A stretch of 64,000 bases of DNA from Nevskiaceae bacterium (GCA_008012115.1 SSEB01000008.1:62001-126000), one strand, 5' to 3'; shown: positions 27,128-36,870, counted from the first letter of the stretch. The notes: generated by a model from the sequence alone, not told the origin. A program made the numbers and translations.

Positions 27128-30100
27128 CTATCGCGACGCTTTGGAAAGCCTGCGCCGCTGGATCAGCAGATAGACCGCCGGCACCACAAACATCGACAGC
27201 AATGGCGCCGTAACCATGCCTCCGACCATCGGCGCCGCGATGCGGCTCATCACTTCGCTGCCGGTGCCACTGCCCCAGAACAACGGCAGTAGGCCGGCAA
27301 TGATGACCGCAACCGTCATCGCCTTGGGCCGTACTCGCAGTACGGCGCCCTCGGTGATGGCCTGTTTCAGATCGGCCGGCGTATTCAAGCGTCCCTCGCT
27401 CTCGAAGCGTTGGATCGCCTGGTCCAGGTAGATCAGCATGATCACGCCAAACTCCGCCGAGACGCCGGCCAGGGCGATGAAACCGACGATGGATGCAACC
27501 GATAGGTTATGGCCGAGCAGGTAGATCAGCCAGAAACCACCGATCAGTGCGAACGGTAGTGTCGCCATGATCAGCAGGGCCTCGCTGAAGCGGCGGAAGA
27601 TCAAATAGAGCAGCACCAGGATGATCGCCAGGGTAAATGGCACCACCACTGCGAGCTTCTTGCTGGCGCGTTCCAGGTACTCGAACTGCCCCGACCATGC
27701 GATGGAGTAGCCCGGCGGCAGCTGTACCTGCTGGCTCACTGCCTGCTGGGCGTCACGAACAAACGAGCCGAGATCGCGGCCGCGGATATCCACGTAAATC
27801 CAACCGTTCAGGCGTGCGTTCTCGCTGCGCAGCATCGGCGGACCGTCCTCGATGCGGATGTCGGCGACCGTGCCGAGCGTGATGGTCTGGCCCATCGGTG
27901 TGACGATGGGCAAGTCCTGCAGCTTCTCCACGGAGTCGCGCACTTCGCGCGGATAGCGGACGTTGACCGGAAAGCGCTGCAGGCCTTCGATAGTCTGGGT
28001 GATATTGTCCCCGCCGATGGCGAGCGAAATGACGTCCTGCACCGGCTTGATATTGAGGCCGTAGCGGGCAATGGCTTCACGGTTGATGTTCACTTGAATG
28101 TAGCGCCCGCCACTGACACGCTCGGAGAACACCGAGGCGGCACCTGGAACGGTCTTGACCGCCTGCTCGATCTGCTGGCCGATGCGGCCGATCTCCTTGA
28201 GGTCGGGGCCGGCGACCTTGATGCCGACCGGCGACTTGATGCCGGTCGCCAGCATGTCGATGCGGTTGCGGATCGGCTGTACCCAGACGTTCGCCATCCC
28301 AGGAATCTTGAGCGAGGCATCCATCTCCTCGATCAGTTTTTCGGTGGTCAGGCCCGACCGCCATTCGGATTTCGGCTTGAACTGGATCGTCGTCTCGACC
28401 ATTTCCAGCGGTGCCGGATCGGTCGCGGTGTCGGCGCGGCCCATCTTGCCGAATACGCTTTTCACCTCCGGGAACGATTTGATGATGCGGTCGGTCTGCT
28501 GAAGAATCTCCGAAGCCTTCGCCGCAGAAAGACCCGGCAGCGCCGTTGGCATGTAGAGTACATCGCCTTCATCCAGCGGCGGCATGAACTCGGTGCCGAT
28601 GCGCGTCATCGGCCAAGCCGTTGCCGCGAGCAGCAGCAGGGCGCCGAGCAGCGTGGTCTTCGGATGCTCCATCACCCAGCCGATCAGCGGCTGGTAGCCG
28701 GCAATGAGGAAGCGGTTGAGCGGGTTGGCGCCCTCATCCACAATCTTTCCGCGGATGAAGTAGAACATGAGCACCGGAATCAACGTCACCGATAACCCGG
28801 CCGCCGCAGCCATCGCATAGGTTTTGGTGAAAGCTAGCGGCGCAAAGAGTTTTCCTTCCTGCGCTTCCAGCGAGAACACCGGCACAAAGCTGAGCGTGAT
28901 GATCAGCAGGCTGAAGAACAGCGCCGGCCCGACCTCGCTAGCGGCTTCGGCCATCAGGCTCAACTGTTGTCCAGTGGAAGGCTGCTGCCCGGCATTGTCG
29001 TGACGCCAGTGCTCCAGATGTTTGTGCGCGTTCTCGATCATCACCACCGCGGCGTCGACCATCGCACCAACAGCGATGGCGATACCGCCCAGAGACATGA
29101 TGTTGGCGTTGACCCCCTGCCAGCGCATGACGCTGAACGCAATCAGCACACCGATCGGTAAACAGATGATGGCGACGAAAGCTGAGCGCAGGTGGAACAG
29201 AAAGAGAACGCAGATCACCGCAACGACAATGAATTCTTCGATCAGCTTGTGTTTAAGATTGTCGACCGCACGCTGAATCAGTTCGGAGCGGTCGTAGACC
29301 GGCACAATCTCAACACCCTTTGGCAGGCCGGCTTTCAGCAACTCGAGTTTCTTCTTGACCGCGGCGATCGTTTCCAGCGCATTCTTACCGCTGCGCATCA
29401 CGATCACGCCGCCGACGGCTTCACCTTCGCCGTCGAGTTCCGAGATGCCTCTACGGATTTCCGGGCCGCGCTGCACGAACGCCACGTCTCGCAGCAGAAT
29501 CGGCGTGCCATTTTGGCCGAGGCCGACCGGGATTACCTGAAAGTCATCCAAGGACTTTAGATAGCCGTTGGCACGCACCATGTACTCGGCCTCACCCAGC
29601 TCCAACACCGAACCGCCGGTCTCGCCATTGGCATCCTGTACCGCCTGCACGATGGTCTGCTGGGGAATACCGAGCGCACGCATCTTCTGTGGATCAAGAA
29701 CGACCTGGTATTGATTGACGAAGCCGCCGACACTGGCTACCTCAGCGACGTTCACGACCGTCTTTAGCTCGTATTTGAGGAACCAGTCCTGCAAGGTACG
29801 AAGCTCGGCGATGTCATGCTTTCCCGTGCGATCCACCAACGCATATTCATAGACCCAGCCGACGCCGCTGGCATCCGGTCCGAGCGAAGACTTGGCAGTA
29901 GCCGGCAAGCGCCCTTGCACCTGACTCAGATACTCCAGTACCCGCGAGCGCGCCCAATAGGGATCGGTGCCGTCGTCGAACAAGACATAGACGAAGGAAT
30001 CACCGAAGAAGGAATAGCCGCGTACATTTTTCGCACCAGGCACTGACAGCATCGTGGTGGTCAGCGGGTAGGTGACCTGGTCCTCAACGACCTGTGGCGC

Positions 30101-30268
30101 CTGACCCGGATACACGGTGCGGATGATGACCTGCGTATCGGACAGGTCCGGGATAGCGTCGAGCGGCGTCTTCGCGGCGGAATACAGGCCGCCGGCAGTC
30201 ACCAGCAGCGTCGCCATCAGCACCAGAAAGCGATTGGCGATGGACCATCGGATCAGAGTGGCGATCAT
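27128..30268 (-). CDS. cusA: CusA-type copper/silver RND efflux pump (second copy, complete)
   Basis: A 1046-aa inner-membrane pump of the monovalent Cu/Ag class (HME4), shown by the TM4 motif [19 protein letters not shown]. Other landmarks are [35 protein letters not shown] and [20 protein letters not shown]. Periplasmic methionines such as [10 protein letters not shown] lie in regions used for metal relay in CusA. ATG at 30268 overlaps the cusB stop. It is the complete counterpart of the truncated gene at 1-849, with clear nucleotide differences, so the two are old paralogues or separate acquisitions. Confidence 0.96.
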   Translation of the reverse strand: MIATLIRWSIANRFLVLMATLLVTAGGLYSAAKTPLDAIPDLSDTQVIIRTVYPGQAPQVVEDQVTYPLTTTMLSVPGAKNVRGYSFFGDSFVYVLFDDGTDPYWARSRVLEYLSQVQGRLPATAKSSLGPDASGVGWVYEYALVDRTGKHDIAELRTLQDWFLKYELKTVVNVAEVASVGGFVNQYQVVLDPQKMRALGIPQQTIVQAVQDANGETGGSVLELGEAEYMVRANGYLKSLDDFQVIPVGLGQNGTPILLRDVAFVQRGPEIRRGISELDGEGEAVGGVIVMRSGKNALETIAAVKKKLELLKAGLPKGVEIVPVYDRSELIQRAVDNLKHKLIEEFIVVAVICVLFLFHLRSAFVAIICLPIGVLIAFSVMRWQGVNANIMSLGGIAIAVGAMVDAAVVMIENAHKHLEHWRHDNAGQQPSTGQQLSLMAEAASEVGPALFFSLLIITLSFVPVFSLEAQEGKLFAPLAFTKTYAMAAAAGLSVTLIPVLMFYFIRGKIVDEGANPLNRFLIAGYQPLIGWVMEHPKTTLLGALLLLAATAWPMTRIGTEFMPPLDEGDVLYMPTALPGLSAAKASEILQQTDRIIKSFPEVKSVFGKMGRADTATDPAPLEMVETTIQFKPKSEWRSGLTTEKLIEEMDASLKIPGMANVWVQPIRNRIDMLATGIKSPVGIKVAGPDLKEIGRIGQQIEQAVKTVPGAASVFSERVSGGRYIQVNINREAIARYGLNIKPVQDVISLAIGGDNITQTIEGLQRFPVNVRYPREVRDSVEKLQDLPIVTPMGQTITLGTVADIRIEDGPPMLRSENARLNGWIYVDIRGRDLGSFVRDAQQAVSQQVQLPPGYSIAWSGQFEYLERASKKLAVVVPFTLAIILVLLYLIFRRFSEALLIMATLPFALIGGFWLIYLLGHNLSVASIVGFIALAGVSAEFGVIMLIYLDQAIQRFESEGRLNTPADLKQAITEGAVLRVRPKAMTVAVIIAGLLPLFWGSGTGSEVMSRIAAPMVGGMVTAPLLSMFVVPAVYLLIQRRRLSKASR

Positions 30269-31698
30269 TGGCCGCTCTCCTGCTCCAGGCCGTCAGCTGG
30301 TTTTTCGGCCGTGTCCAGCTTGTTGAAAACGCCACGCAGATTGGCTTCGGAATCGATCAGAAACTGGCCAGAGGCGACGACCTTCTGGCCTTCCTCCAAT
30401 CCTTTGAGAACTTCGGTCTGCCCGTCGCGCTGCATGCCGAGGCGGACCTCAACAGGATGGAAGCGGCCTTCGGCCTCGGCCACGATCACGGTACTGCGCG
30501 TGCCAGTGCGAATCAGCGACTCGCTCGGCACCATCAGCGCCTCGCGCGCCTTCCCCTTGCCGAGCACAACGTCCGCGAACATGCCGGGCTTCAGCAGCAG
30601 ATTCTTGTTGTTGAGCATGGCGCGGACACGCACAGTGCGCGTCTGCGAATTGACCTCGGGATAGACATAGTCGATCTGGCCGGCGAACGTGCGGCCGGGC
30701 AACGCGGCCAGCAAGGCGTCAACCGCACCCCCCGGCGCCAGATTCGCGGCCTGCGTCTCGGACACTTCGGCATTGACCCAGACTTTCGACAGATCGGCCA
30801 GTGTGTACAACGACATACCGGGACTGACCTGCGCGCCGTCGCGCACACCGAGTTCCGTGACGACGCCATCGACAGGTGAATAGTAGGCGACTCGCCGCTG
30901 GGCTTCACCGGTTTTCTCCAGGCGCACGAGTTGGCCGTCACTCAGCCCCAGCAGCAGCAAGCGCTGGCGCGCACTCGCTGTAAGAGCAGCGTCTTTTGCG
31001 CGCGACGCCAGCACGAACTCCTGCTGTGCTGCGAACAGATCAGGCGAATACACCTCCGCCAGCAACTGGCCCTTGCGCACGGGATCGTTCAAGGCGCGCA
31101 CATGCAGTTTCTCGATCCAGCCGGCGGCGCGCGTCTGCACGACTTCGATCCGGTTTTCGTTGATGGCGACGCTGCCGGGGGCACGCAGCTCTTGCGTGAC
31201 CATATGCCGCTCGACGGTCGCGGTGCGGATGCCGAGATTCTGCACCGTCCTTGGGTCGATCGAGATGATGTCGCCGCCGCCAGCGTTATCGCCGTACATT
31301 GGCACCAACTGCATGTCCATGAACGGCGATTTTCCAGGCTTGTCGAAATGCTGATCCGGCTTCATCGGGTCGTACCAGTACAACGGCTTGTGCGCGTTAC
31401 TTGGCGCCGTTCCCGTATCAGTGAGCGTCGTCTCCGGTTTCTCTATCAGCGGCATGCCGCAAATCGGGCAATTCCCGGGATGATCGAGATGTACCTGCGG
31501 GTGCATCGAGCAGGTGTAGTAGATTTTACCTTGCGCGTCCTTCATTTTGACGAGGATGTGCTGGTGCCCGGAGTCCTCTTCGGGTGGCATCACCGAAGCA
31601 CCCATCGCTTTGTCGGATGTCATGCGGTGATGGGTAACCCACGCTCCAGCCCCGGCACTCAGCAGCACGATGGCTGCGATCAGCAGAACTTTCTTCAC
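30265..31698 (-). CDS. cusB: CusB-type adaptor (second copy)
   Basis: A 477-aa membrane-fusion protein with signal anchor ([17 protein letters not shown]). Two N-terminal metal-binding segments match those of the first copy: [15 protein letters not shown] with [11 protein letters not shown], and [12 protein letters not shown] with [11 protein letters not shown]. The hairpin, lipoyl and barrel domains are complete. GTG start at 31698 overlaps cusC by 4 bp. It differs from copy one mainly in the linker after the first metal site. Confidence 0.95.
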   Translation of the reverse strand: MKKVLLIAAIVLLSAGAGAWVTHHRMTSDKAMGASVMPPEEDSGHQHILVKMKDAQGKIYYTCSMHPQVHLDHPGNCPICGMPLIEKPETTLTDTGTAPSNAHKPLYWYDPMKPDQHFDKPGKSPFMDMQLVPMYGDNAGGGDIISIDPRTVQNLGIRTATVERHMVTQELRAPGSVAINENRIEVVQTRAAGWIEKLHVRALNDPVRKGQLLAEVYSPDLFAAQQEFVLASRAKDAALTASARQRLLLLGLSDGQLVRLEKTGEAQRRVAYYSPVDGVVTELGVRDGAQVSPGMSLYTLADLSKVWVNAEVSETQAANLAPGGAVDALLAALPGRTFAGQIDYVYPEVNSQTRTVRVRAMLNNKNLLLKPGMFADVVLGKGKAREALMVPSESLIRTGTRSTVIVAEAEGRFHPVEVRLGMQRDGQTEVLKGLEEGQKVVASGQFLIDSEANLRGVFNKLDTAEKPADGLEQESGQ

Positions 31699-32957
31699 AG
31701 CGACTCTCCGGCGAAATACTGCAATGCCACCCGGTAACGAGCGGCGTCGGTAGCGAGTTGAAGGCGTTTCATGCGGTTGTCCAGGGCGATGCGGCGGGCG
31801 TCGAGCACTGCTGTCAGCGTGCCTTGCCCGGCCTGCCAGGCCGCCAGGGTGGCATCCACCCGCTGCTGACTCTGCGACAGGATGTCGGCATCGAACTGAC
31901 GGATGCGTTCTTGCAGCCGCTGCCAGCCCAGCCAGTTGACTCGCAGCTCGGCTTCCTCCTGCCGGAACATATCCTCGCGCGACTGCTCGGCCTGGCTCTG
32001 CTCGGCGAGCTTGCCGCTGAGGCTGCGATCTTGGCGTTGGCCGGTAAACACCGGCAGATCGACCGAAAAATTGAGGCTCACATAGTCGGAAAAATCCGGC
32101 CGATAGCCATAGGAAATTCCGGCGCTCCAGTCCGGCTTGTACGCTTGTCGTGCCAGCGCCACTTCATCTTGTGCAATGGCGACCCGCTTGGCTTCCGTAT
32201 TCAAGTGTGGATGGTTGCGCAGCCGCACTAGCATTTCTTGCAATGGAGCGGGCCGCGTCCATTGGGGAAGATCGGGATACAGCAAACGCTGGGCCGCATC
32301 GGCACCGATCCAGCGTGACAGCTTGCTGCGTGCAATCTGACCCTCGTCTTCGAGCGAAGCTGCTTCATCGCGCAGCAGGCCCAAAGTCACGCGCGCGGCC
32401 AGCACCTCGGCCTGCGTTGCGCGCGACGAGGTGTAGGCGATCTCGGTCGCTTTCAGTTGCAGTTCCGCTTCGTGTAGCGAAGCGTGGGTTAGTTCCAGTG
32501 CGCGCTCAGGACGCCATACCTCAAGCCAGGCCAAGGCGACATCGCGTTCGATTGCCAAGCGGCTGGCGGCAAGGGCTTGCTCCGCCAACTCCGCCGCGTG
32601 CTCGCCGCGCATACCACGTAGACGGCGCTTCTCGATACGCGGGAAATCCTGCTCAATACCCACGTTGACCATCGTGAAATTGTCGCGCCGGAGCGAGTAG
32701 CGGTCTGGCCCATCGATCGGCCAGTCGGTGACCCCACCGGTCAGCTTGGGGTCCGGCAGCTGGGCGGACGCGACGGCCTCATCGCGAGCAGCCTTCACCG
32801 CCGCCGCTTGGGCTTCGAGCATGGGCTGCTGTTCTACTGCCAGCAACTGAGCGTCCGCCAGTGCCAGCGGGACACCGGATTCGTCCGCGTAGGTGGGCGT
32901 TCCAGCCAGCCAGAAAAGCGAGGCGAAGAGGAACCGCCTCAAATTCAAATCAGTCAT
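31695..32957 (-). CDS. cusC: CusC/TolC-family outer-membrane channel (second copy)
   Basis: A 420-aa outer-membrane factor. ATG at 32957 is chosen because GGAGG lies just upstream; a TTG four codons earlier overlaps that site. Signal peptide RRFLFASLFWLAGTPTYA, then TolC repeats (ALAWLEVWRPERALELTHAS; VSLNFSVDLPVFTGQRQD). Coupled to cusB. A 73-bp gap separates it from the PGSW-repeat gene upstream. Confidence 0.93.
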   Translation of the reverse strand: MTDLNLRRFLFASLFWLAGTPTYADESGVPLALADAQLLAVEQQPMLEAQAAAVKAARDEAVASAQLPDPKLTGGVTDWPIDGPDRYSLRRDNFTMVNVGIEQDFPRIEKRRLRGMRGEHAAELAEQALAASRLAIERDVALAWLEVWRPERALELTHASLHEAELQLKATEIAYTSSRATQAEVLAARVTLGLLRDEAASLEDEGQIARSKLSRWIGADAAQRLLYPDLPQWTRPAPLQEMLVRLRNHPHLNTEAKRVAIAQDEVALARQAYKPDWSAGISYGYRPDFSDYVSLNFSVDLPVFTGQRQDRSLSGKLAEQSQAEQSREDMFRQEEAELRVNWLGWQRLQERIRQFDADILSQSQQRVDATLAAWQAGQGTLTAVLDARRIALDNRMKRLQLATDAARYRVALQYFAGESL

Positions 32958-33042
32958 GACTCCCTCCAAGTATCGGCGGCAGTCCCCTCGGCGGGCTCGG
33001 ACCCGTCGAGGGGAGCGGCATCAGCCGCGCACTGCGCTCAGT

Positions 33043-33417
33043 TCACTTGCGGCCGCAGGGGCCGTAACGGGCCGGATCTTTGACGGACATGATGGCTTCC
33101 CAGGAACCAGGACGCAGTGTGCAGCCTGCCCTTGGTGGCAGGTCCGCGGCAGCGAGATGGCGTCCGTAGCGGGCGGGGTCCTTGGCGGACATGATCGCCT
33201 GCCATGAGCCAGGAGACGGCCCGGCATAGGTGGATGGCCGGTCTGCGGCAGGCAGGTGCCGGCCAAAGTGCGCCGGATCCTTGGCGGACATGATGGTCTG
33301 GAACGAGCCAGGCTGAAGGGCAGGCATCGAATCTTGCGCCTGAACCTGACCGGCCAGGGCTACGGAGATGATGAGCAATGTGCCTGTCAAGGCACGCGAC
33401 AAACGAATAGTGAACAT
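33043..33417 (-). CDS. secreted PGSWxxIMSxKDPxxYG repeat protein, copy 1
   Basis: A 124-aa protein of unknown function. Signal peptide (ALTGTLLIISVALAGQVQAQ), then three repeats of about 30 residues, each with P-G-S-(W/F)-x-x-I-M-S-(A/V)-K-D-P-A-(H/R)-(F/Y)-G; the last unit ends YGPCGRK. Two Cys in all (GCTLRPGS and PCG). RBS GAGG lies 7 nt before the ATG. A second protein with the same repeats is at 43881-44342. The unit is a new motif to me. Its place between the Cys-rich gene and cusC suggests a periplasmic copper role. Confidence 0.8.
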   Translation of the reverse strand: MFTIRLSRALTGTLLIISVALAGQVQAQDSMPALQPGSFQTIMSAKDPAHFGRHLPAADRPSTYAGPSPGSWQAIMSAKDPARYGRHLAAADLPPRAGCTLRPGSWEAIMSVKDPARYGPCGRK

Positions 33418-33449
33418 GGGAAACCTCGCATTTCGACATAAATGAAGCG

Positions 33450-33463
33450 TTGACGGGTGTCAA
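33450..33463. promoter_or_regulatory. TTGAC-N4-GTCAA dyad before the PGSW-repeat gene
   Basis: TTGACGGGTGTCAA, a perfect inverted repeat 33 bp upstream of the ATG at 33417 and within the 92-bp gap after the Cys-rich gene. It is the third copy of the same FNR/DNR-like pattern in the window. Its closeness to the start suggests overlap with an internal promoter or repression. Confidence 0.45.
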
Positions 33464-33509
33464 CGACAAGCCACAAACGGGGAACGGGGCCCCGGTCGAA
33501 ACGCGGGTT

Positions 33510-33914
33510 TTAAATCCTCAGTCTCTGCGTTCGCAGGTAGAGGTCAGTTCCGTAGAGACCATGATCGCCGGCCGGATTCCCAAGCATTACATGTGACTGG
33601 ACGGACAACGCCAGGGCGAGCGGCACTGGCAGCAGAGCTGGTGAAAGGGGTTGAGGATCGTAGTTCGGCAGTTTGATGGGTGCGACGATGTCGCCGATCT
33701 GCTCGCCTGGTCCGACGGCAATCTCGACGATCGGCTGACAGCAGCTCTTGCCGCTGGCAAATGGGTCGCAACCCGACCCTGCCGATTCATGTTCGCAGCA
33801 GCAGTGCTTCACGACCACGGGCGCGCTGCCCATCATCCCGCACGCAAACGCCACGCTGACCTGTGAAGTCAGGCTAGCGAAGACGAGGAAAGCAATAATG
33901 AGTCGGCGCAGCAT
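33510..33914 (-). CDS. Cys-rich secreted protein of copper operons (paralogue of 3813-4223)
   Basis: A 134-aa protein; signal peptide (RRLIIAFLVFASLTSQVS), cysteine cluster KHCCCEHES with GCDPFASGKSCCQP, and C-terminus LYLRTQRLRI. The same start, cluster and end occur in 3813-4223, while the middle has diverged. It is the first gene after the CueR-type promoter at 34007-34038 and so heads the cus-buf operon. Periplasmic copper binding is inferred from the clustered cysteines and context. The domain has no name I can give. Confidence 0.8.
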   Translation of the reverse strand: MLRRLIIAFLVFASLTSQVSVAFACGMMGSAPVVVKHCCCEHESAGSGCDPFASGKSCCQPIVEIAVGPGEQIGDIVAPIKLPNYDPQPLSPALLPVPLALALSVQSHVMLGNPAGDHGLYGTDLYLRTQRLRI

Positions 33915-34006
33915 GTGGATACGGTAGCTCTTTTCCTTATGAAACGTAAGCGTCAGGAAGATGCTTTTTATGTCCTTTCGTTCAGCCGATTAGATTCGGC
34001 AAGCAC

Positions 34007-34038
34007 ATCCTAAACCTTGGACTATAGTCCAGAGTCAA
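34007..34038 (-). promoter_or_regulatory. CueR/MerR-type promoter of the second cus-bufferin operon
   Basis: On the minus strand: -35 TTGACT (34033-34038), 20-bp spacer CTGGACTATAGTCCAAGGTT, -10 TAGGAT (34007-34012). The spacer contains a perfect 14-bp palindrome TGGACTATAGTCCA (34018-34031). It lies about 93 bp before the first gene, the Cys-rich protein. It is the clearest of the three promoters of this type. Confidence 0.8.
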
Positions 34039-34088
34039 GACATCTAGCGGGCTTAACTATGATGGGTTTCACAACCGCCTAAACAAGA

Positions 34089-35099
34089 TCAGCGTGGCGG
34101 CATCGCAAGGTGCACTCGGATCGGTTCGTCAAACCCCTTCAAGGTCTGCTGCTCCGGCAGTTCCTGAAACTGGGCCGCGAGGTCGGGATCGGTGAGGCGG
34201 GCAGTTTCCAGCACGGGCGTGGTGACGATGATCCCCTCAGGCGGCGCCAATTTCAAGGCGCGCGCAGCACGATTGATACTGGCGCCGATGAAAGACAAAG
34301 CACTGCGATCCTGTGTGCCGACATATCCGATGACCAGCGGCCCGGCGTCTACCGCGATGCGTGACAGCGGCAATTTGGTTTCGATGAGGCGAGCGGCGGC
34401 CAATTCCTGCCGCAGTTCGAAGGCGGCAGGCAGCGCTTCTCCTACCCCGGCGAAATACAACATCGCGCCGTCACCCTCGAAATCGTGTACGTCACCGCAG
34501 TGGCGGACCGCAACCTCGACCACGATTTGCATGAACCGCTGGACCAGTGCGAGCACTGCTTCCGGCGGTTGCTCGGCCACGAGCCGTGTGGAATCCACCA
34601 TATCGACGAACAGCACTGCCATTTCCCGTCGCAGCGGCAGCCGGGCGCCCGCCAGAAACGCATTTTCGGCGATCAGTCGCTGCCCGGTAGCGGACCTGGC
34701 CGACTTTGGCAGCAGCGACTTCAGTGGAGTCCATCTGAGCAAATCACGCGATTCAAACACAATTGGCGACAGCGGCAGACCTGCAGCCTGCCAAGCGGGG
34801 AGGCCGCCTTCCAGAACGGTCACACGCTCGTAACCTGCAGCGACCAGCCACTGTGCCACACGCGTGCTGGACGCTTGCCCGGAGCACAGACAGTAGACGA
34901 TCACCTCGCCGTGGCGGTCGACGTCGGGCAGGCTGACTTCAGTCTGATCAAGCACGACCGGCACCGCGCCCTGGATACCGGAAGGATGTTTCTGAAGGCT
35001 GGCCGGGCGGCGCACATCCAGCAACAGAAAAGGTTCCTGGCGTCGGACCCGATCGCGCAGATGCAGCGGCGTCAGCGTGTCGAACGTCTTTGGCGTCAT
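34089..35099 (-). CDS. rhodanese domain fused to a class III nucleotide cyclase domain
   Basis: A 336-aa two-domain protein. Residues about 10-110 form a rhodanese domain (FLLLDVRRPASL; active loop VIVYCLCSGQASSTRVAQWL with catalytic Cys; VLEGGLPAWQAAGLPL). Residues about 165-330 form a class III adenylate/guanylate cyclase domain: AVLFVDMVDSTRL (first metal Asp), HDFEGDGAMLYFAG (second metal Asp) and FIGASINRAARAL (Asn and Arg of the transition state). ATG at 35099 overlaps the upstream stop (ATGA). An open frame continues upstream but antisense-like in content. Last gene of the copper operon. The pairing suggests a sulfur- or redox-controlled cyclic-nucleotide signal; product and trigger are unknown. 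Confidence 0.85.
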   Translation of the reverse strand: MTPKTFDTLTPLHLRDRVRRQEPFLLLDVRRPASLQKHPSGIQGAVPVVLDQTEVSLPDVDRHGEVIVYCLCSGQASSTRVAQWLVAAGYERVTVLEGGLPAWQAAGLPLSPIVFESRDLLRWTPLKSLLPKSARSATGQRLIAENAFLAGARLPLRREMAVLFVDMVDSTRLVAEQPPEAVLALVQRFMQIVVEVAVRHCGDVHDFEGDGAMLYFAGVGEALPAAFELRQELAAARLIETKLPLSRIAVDAGPLVIGYVGTQDRSALSFIGASINRAARALKLAPPEGIIVTTPVLETARLTDPDLAAQFQELPEQQTLKGFDEPIRVHLAMPPR

Positions 35100-35512
35100 G
35101 GTTGCTCCGGTGAGCTGGAAAATTTGAACCATGCGTTCACCGGAGCCCCCCCTTCCTCGGCGAGCATGACGATGACCCGCTGGATGTCCGCGGCAGCAAA
35201 AGTGCCGGTGCCACCCATGAGATTGAGCCTCACCGGCGTGAGCGCGACTTCCTGCGAGTCTTTCGCGGTCCAAACCAGGGCCTTGACCTGGAGTCCGTCC
35301 ACATAGGCCGCGTTGTTGCCGCGATCGTAGACGTAAAGCTGCACCCGATTGTCGGCGACGATCAGTTCCAAATGATAGATGCCAGCCGCCAATGCCTTGC
35401 CGTGGTGAGTGGCCAACGGTGTTACGGTCGAATGCGCCACGGCGCTGGAGAATGTGATGGCGCTGCTGACCAACATCGTCATGGCCAGCGATAATTTGAA
35501 GTGTTTGTACAT
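35096..35512 (-). CDS. unknown secreted protein of the copper operon
   Basis: A 138-aa protein with a signal peptide (LAMTMLVSSAITFSSAVA) followed by a compact beta-rich body (GIYHLELIVADNRVQLYVYD, DGLQVKALVWTAKDSQEVAL, ADIQRVIVMLAEEGGAPV). Several His lie near the mature N-terminus (HSTV, THHG). The pattern resembles small periplasmic beta-sandwich proteins that bind copper, but no named family is recognised. It overlaps the cyclase gene by 4 bp and follows the small membrane protein by 2 bp, so it is tightly coupled to both. Confidence 0.75.
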   Translation of the reverse strand: MYKHFKLSLAMTMLVSSAITFSSAVAHSTVTPLATHHGKALAAGIYHLELIVADNRVQLYVYDRGNNAAYVDGLQVKALVWTAKDSQEVALTPVRLNLMGGTGTFAAADIQRVIVMLAEEGGAPVNAWFKFSSSPEQP

Positions 35513-35514
35513 GG

Positions 35515-35691
35515 TTATCCACCACCCTTCGGTGCTGCGATGGTTCCGATTTTTGTTGGGAAGAATTCTGGAAAATAATTCATGAGCATTGTCAGGAAGG
35601 CCCAGAATCCTAAAGCCACAAGCAAGGTGAGTAAGGCGGCTGCAATGATCTTTTCTCCGGTCAGCATGGCAAAGAGGCGGCTAAAGAGCAT
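35515..35691 (-). CDS. small single-helix membrane protein
   Basis: A 58-aa protein with one hydrophobic helix (IIAAALLTLLVALGFWAFLT) and a Pro/Phe-rich tail (NYFPEFFPTK). ATG at 35691 is chosen because GGAGG lies 6-7 nt upstream; a longer frame to 35757 lacks such a site. It sits between the cytochrome (140 bp) and the unknown secreted protein (2 bp). Function unknown. Confidence 0.6.
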   Translation of the reverse strand: MLFSRLFAMLTGEKIIAAALLTLLVALGFWAFLTMLMNYFPEFFPTKIGTIAAPKGGG

Positions 35692-35831
35692 TTCCGACCT
35701 CCGCGTGAAGTGCGTTCTGCCAGCTAAACCGATGGTTCGTACTTTTCCGGACTTCAATTGTCGGCTTCGTCGGACCGATTGCCGGCGTGCCTATCGCCAG
35801 CACATCAATCGGCCATCGCTTGAACGCGGCA

Positions 35832-36848
35832 TCACTCCTCATCGGCCGACGACCATTGGATGTGCTGAATACGCCAGCCCCCCGAGGTGTGTTTCAAAAC
35901 CATCGTCTCGGTGCTAAGCACGTCGATCGGCTTGCCAGCGCTCTGGCCGTGAATTCGTGAGCGCGAGGCGACCCAAGCGATGTCGGCGCCGCCATTGCCG
36001 GCACGCTCCAATCGCTCCATCTTAGCTTTGGACAGAAATGCGATGTCGCCCTTCAGGTGTTGAGCCGTGTATTCGGCTCGCGAAGTTTCGGCATGGCCGG
36101 CTTCATAGATCAGCACATCCGGTGCCAGCCATTTCTCCGCTTCCTTCTCGTTGCCTGTTGCCAGCGCCTTCAGGAAGCTGTCCACGGCAGCAGATGCCGT
36201 GTCCGTGTCCGTGTCCGCAGCAGTCTGTTCGGTATCGCCATGCATGCGTGCGCTGCTTGATTCGGACATGGAATGCCCCTCGTCTCGTGCGTCACCAGGC
36301 GTATCCATTCCCTCCATTCCGCCGTGCCCGTGCCCGTCCGTATCTTCTTCACTGCGCGCGGTGAGAATCTGATATTGCGCTGGAGTGAGACGCGGCAGTT
36401 GCTGGAGAAACGCCACCATTGCCCACATACGCTGGTCATCGTGCGTCTTCCCCCAAGCCGGCATCGCGCTCATCTTGATGCCGTGCTTGATGATCCAGAA
36501 GGTCTGCGCCGGATCGGCGCGTTTGACCTTGGTCAGGTCGGGCGGCTGTGGATACATCGCTGACCGGAGTTCCGAGTCCTCCATGCCCGGTTTCAGATGG
36601 CAGCCGGCGCACATCTCGTTGTAGTCGGCACCGCCGGACGTGATCAGCGCAGGATCGTCCAGCGGTGGCACCTTGATGTCTTGCGCACGCGTGGCAATTG
36701 ATCGCTCTCGGACCGTCTCCAGAACTTTGAACACGGGCTTCGAGTGATGCTCGTCCGCCGCGACATTGAATGCGCCGAGGTAGACGAACAGCGCGGCGCC
36801 GGTGATGCCCAAGGTGGCGAAGCCCAACAGGGGTTTAATGAGTTTCAT
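35832..36848 (-). CDS. cytochrome c fused through a Met/His linker to an NTF2-like domain
   Basis: A 338-aa periplasmic protein. Signal anchor (PLLGFATLGITGAALFVYL), a class I cytochrome c domain at about residues 60-160 (haem motif CAGCH; distal Met in MSAMPAWG), a Met/His/Asp-rich linker (DGHGHGGMEGMDT, DEGHSMSES), then a DUF4440/SnoaL-type NTF2-like domain at about 215-335 (AAVDSFLKALATGNEKEAEK; GGWRIQHIQW). It could pass electrons to or from copper enzymes, and follows the multicopper oxidase by 22 bp. A fragment of a sister gene is at 11700-11879. The fused NTF2-like part is unusual. Confidence 0.88.
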   Translation of the reverse strand: MKLIKPLLGFATLGITGAALFVYLGAFNVAADEHHSKPVFKVLETVRERSIATRAQDIKVPPLDDPALITSGGADYNEMCAGCHLKPGMEDSELRSAMYPQPPDLTKVKRADPAQTFWIIKHGIKMSAMPAWGKTHDDQRMWAMVAFLQQLPRLTPAQYQILTARSEEDTDGHGHGGMEGMDTPGDARDEGHSMSESSSARMHGDTEQTAADTDTDTASAAVDSFLKALATGNEKEAEKWLAPDVLIYEAGHAETSRAEYTAQHLKGDIAFLSKAKMERLERAGNGGADIAWVASRSRIHGQSAGKPIDVLSTETMVLKHTSGGWRIQHIQWSSADEE

Positions 36849-36870
36849 CGTTGCTCCGGGTTGGTTGCGC

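Noticed and set aside
35100-35525. N-terminal extension of the rhodanese-cyclase frame
   Set aside because: This part lies out of frame over the secreted-protein gene at 35096-35512; the ATGA junction at 35096-35099 and domain start argue for the shorter form.
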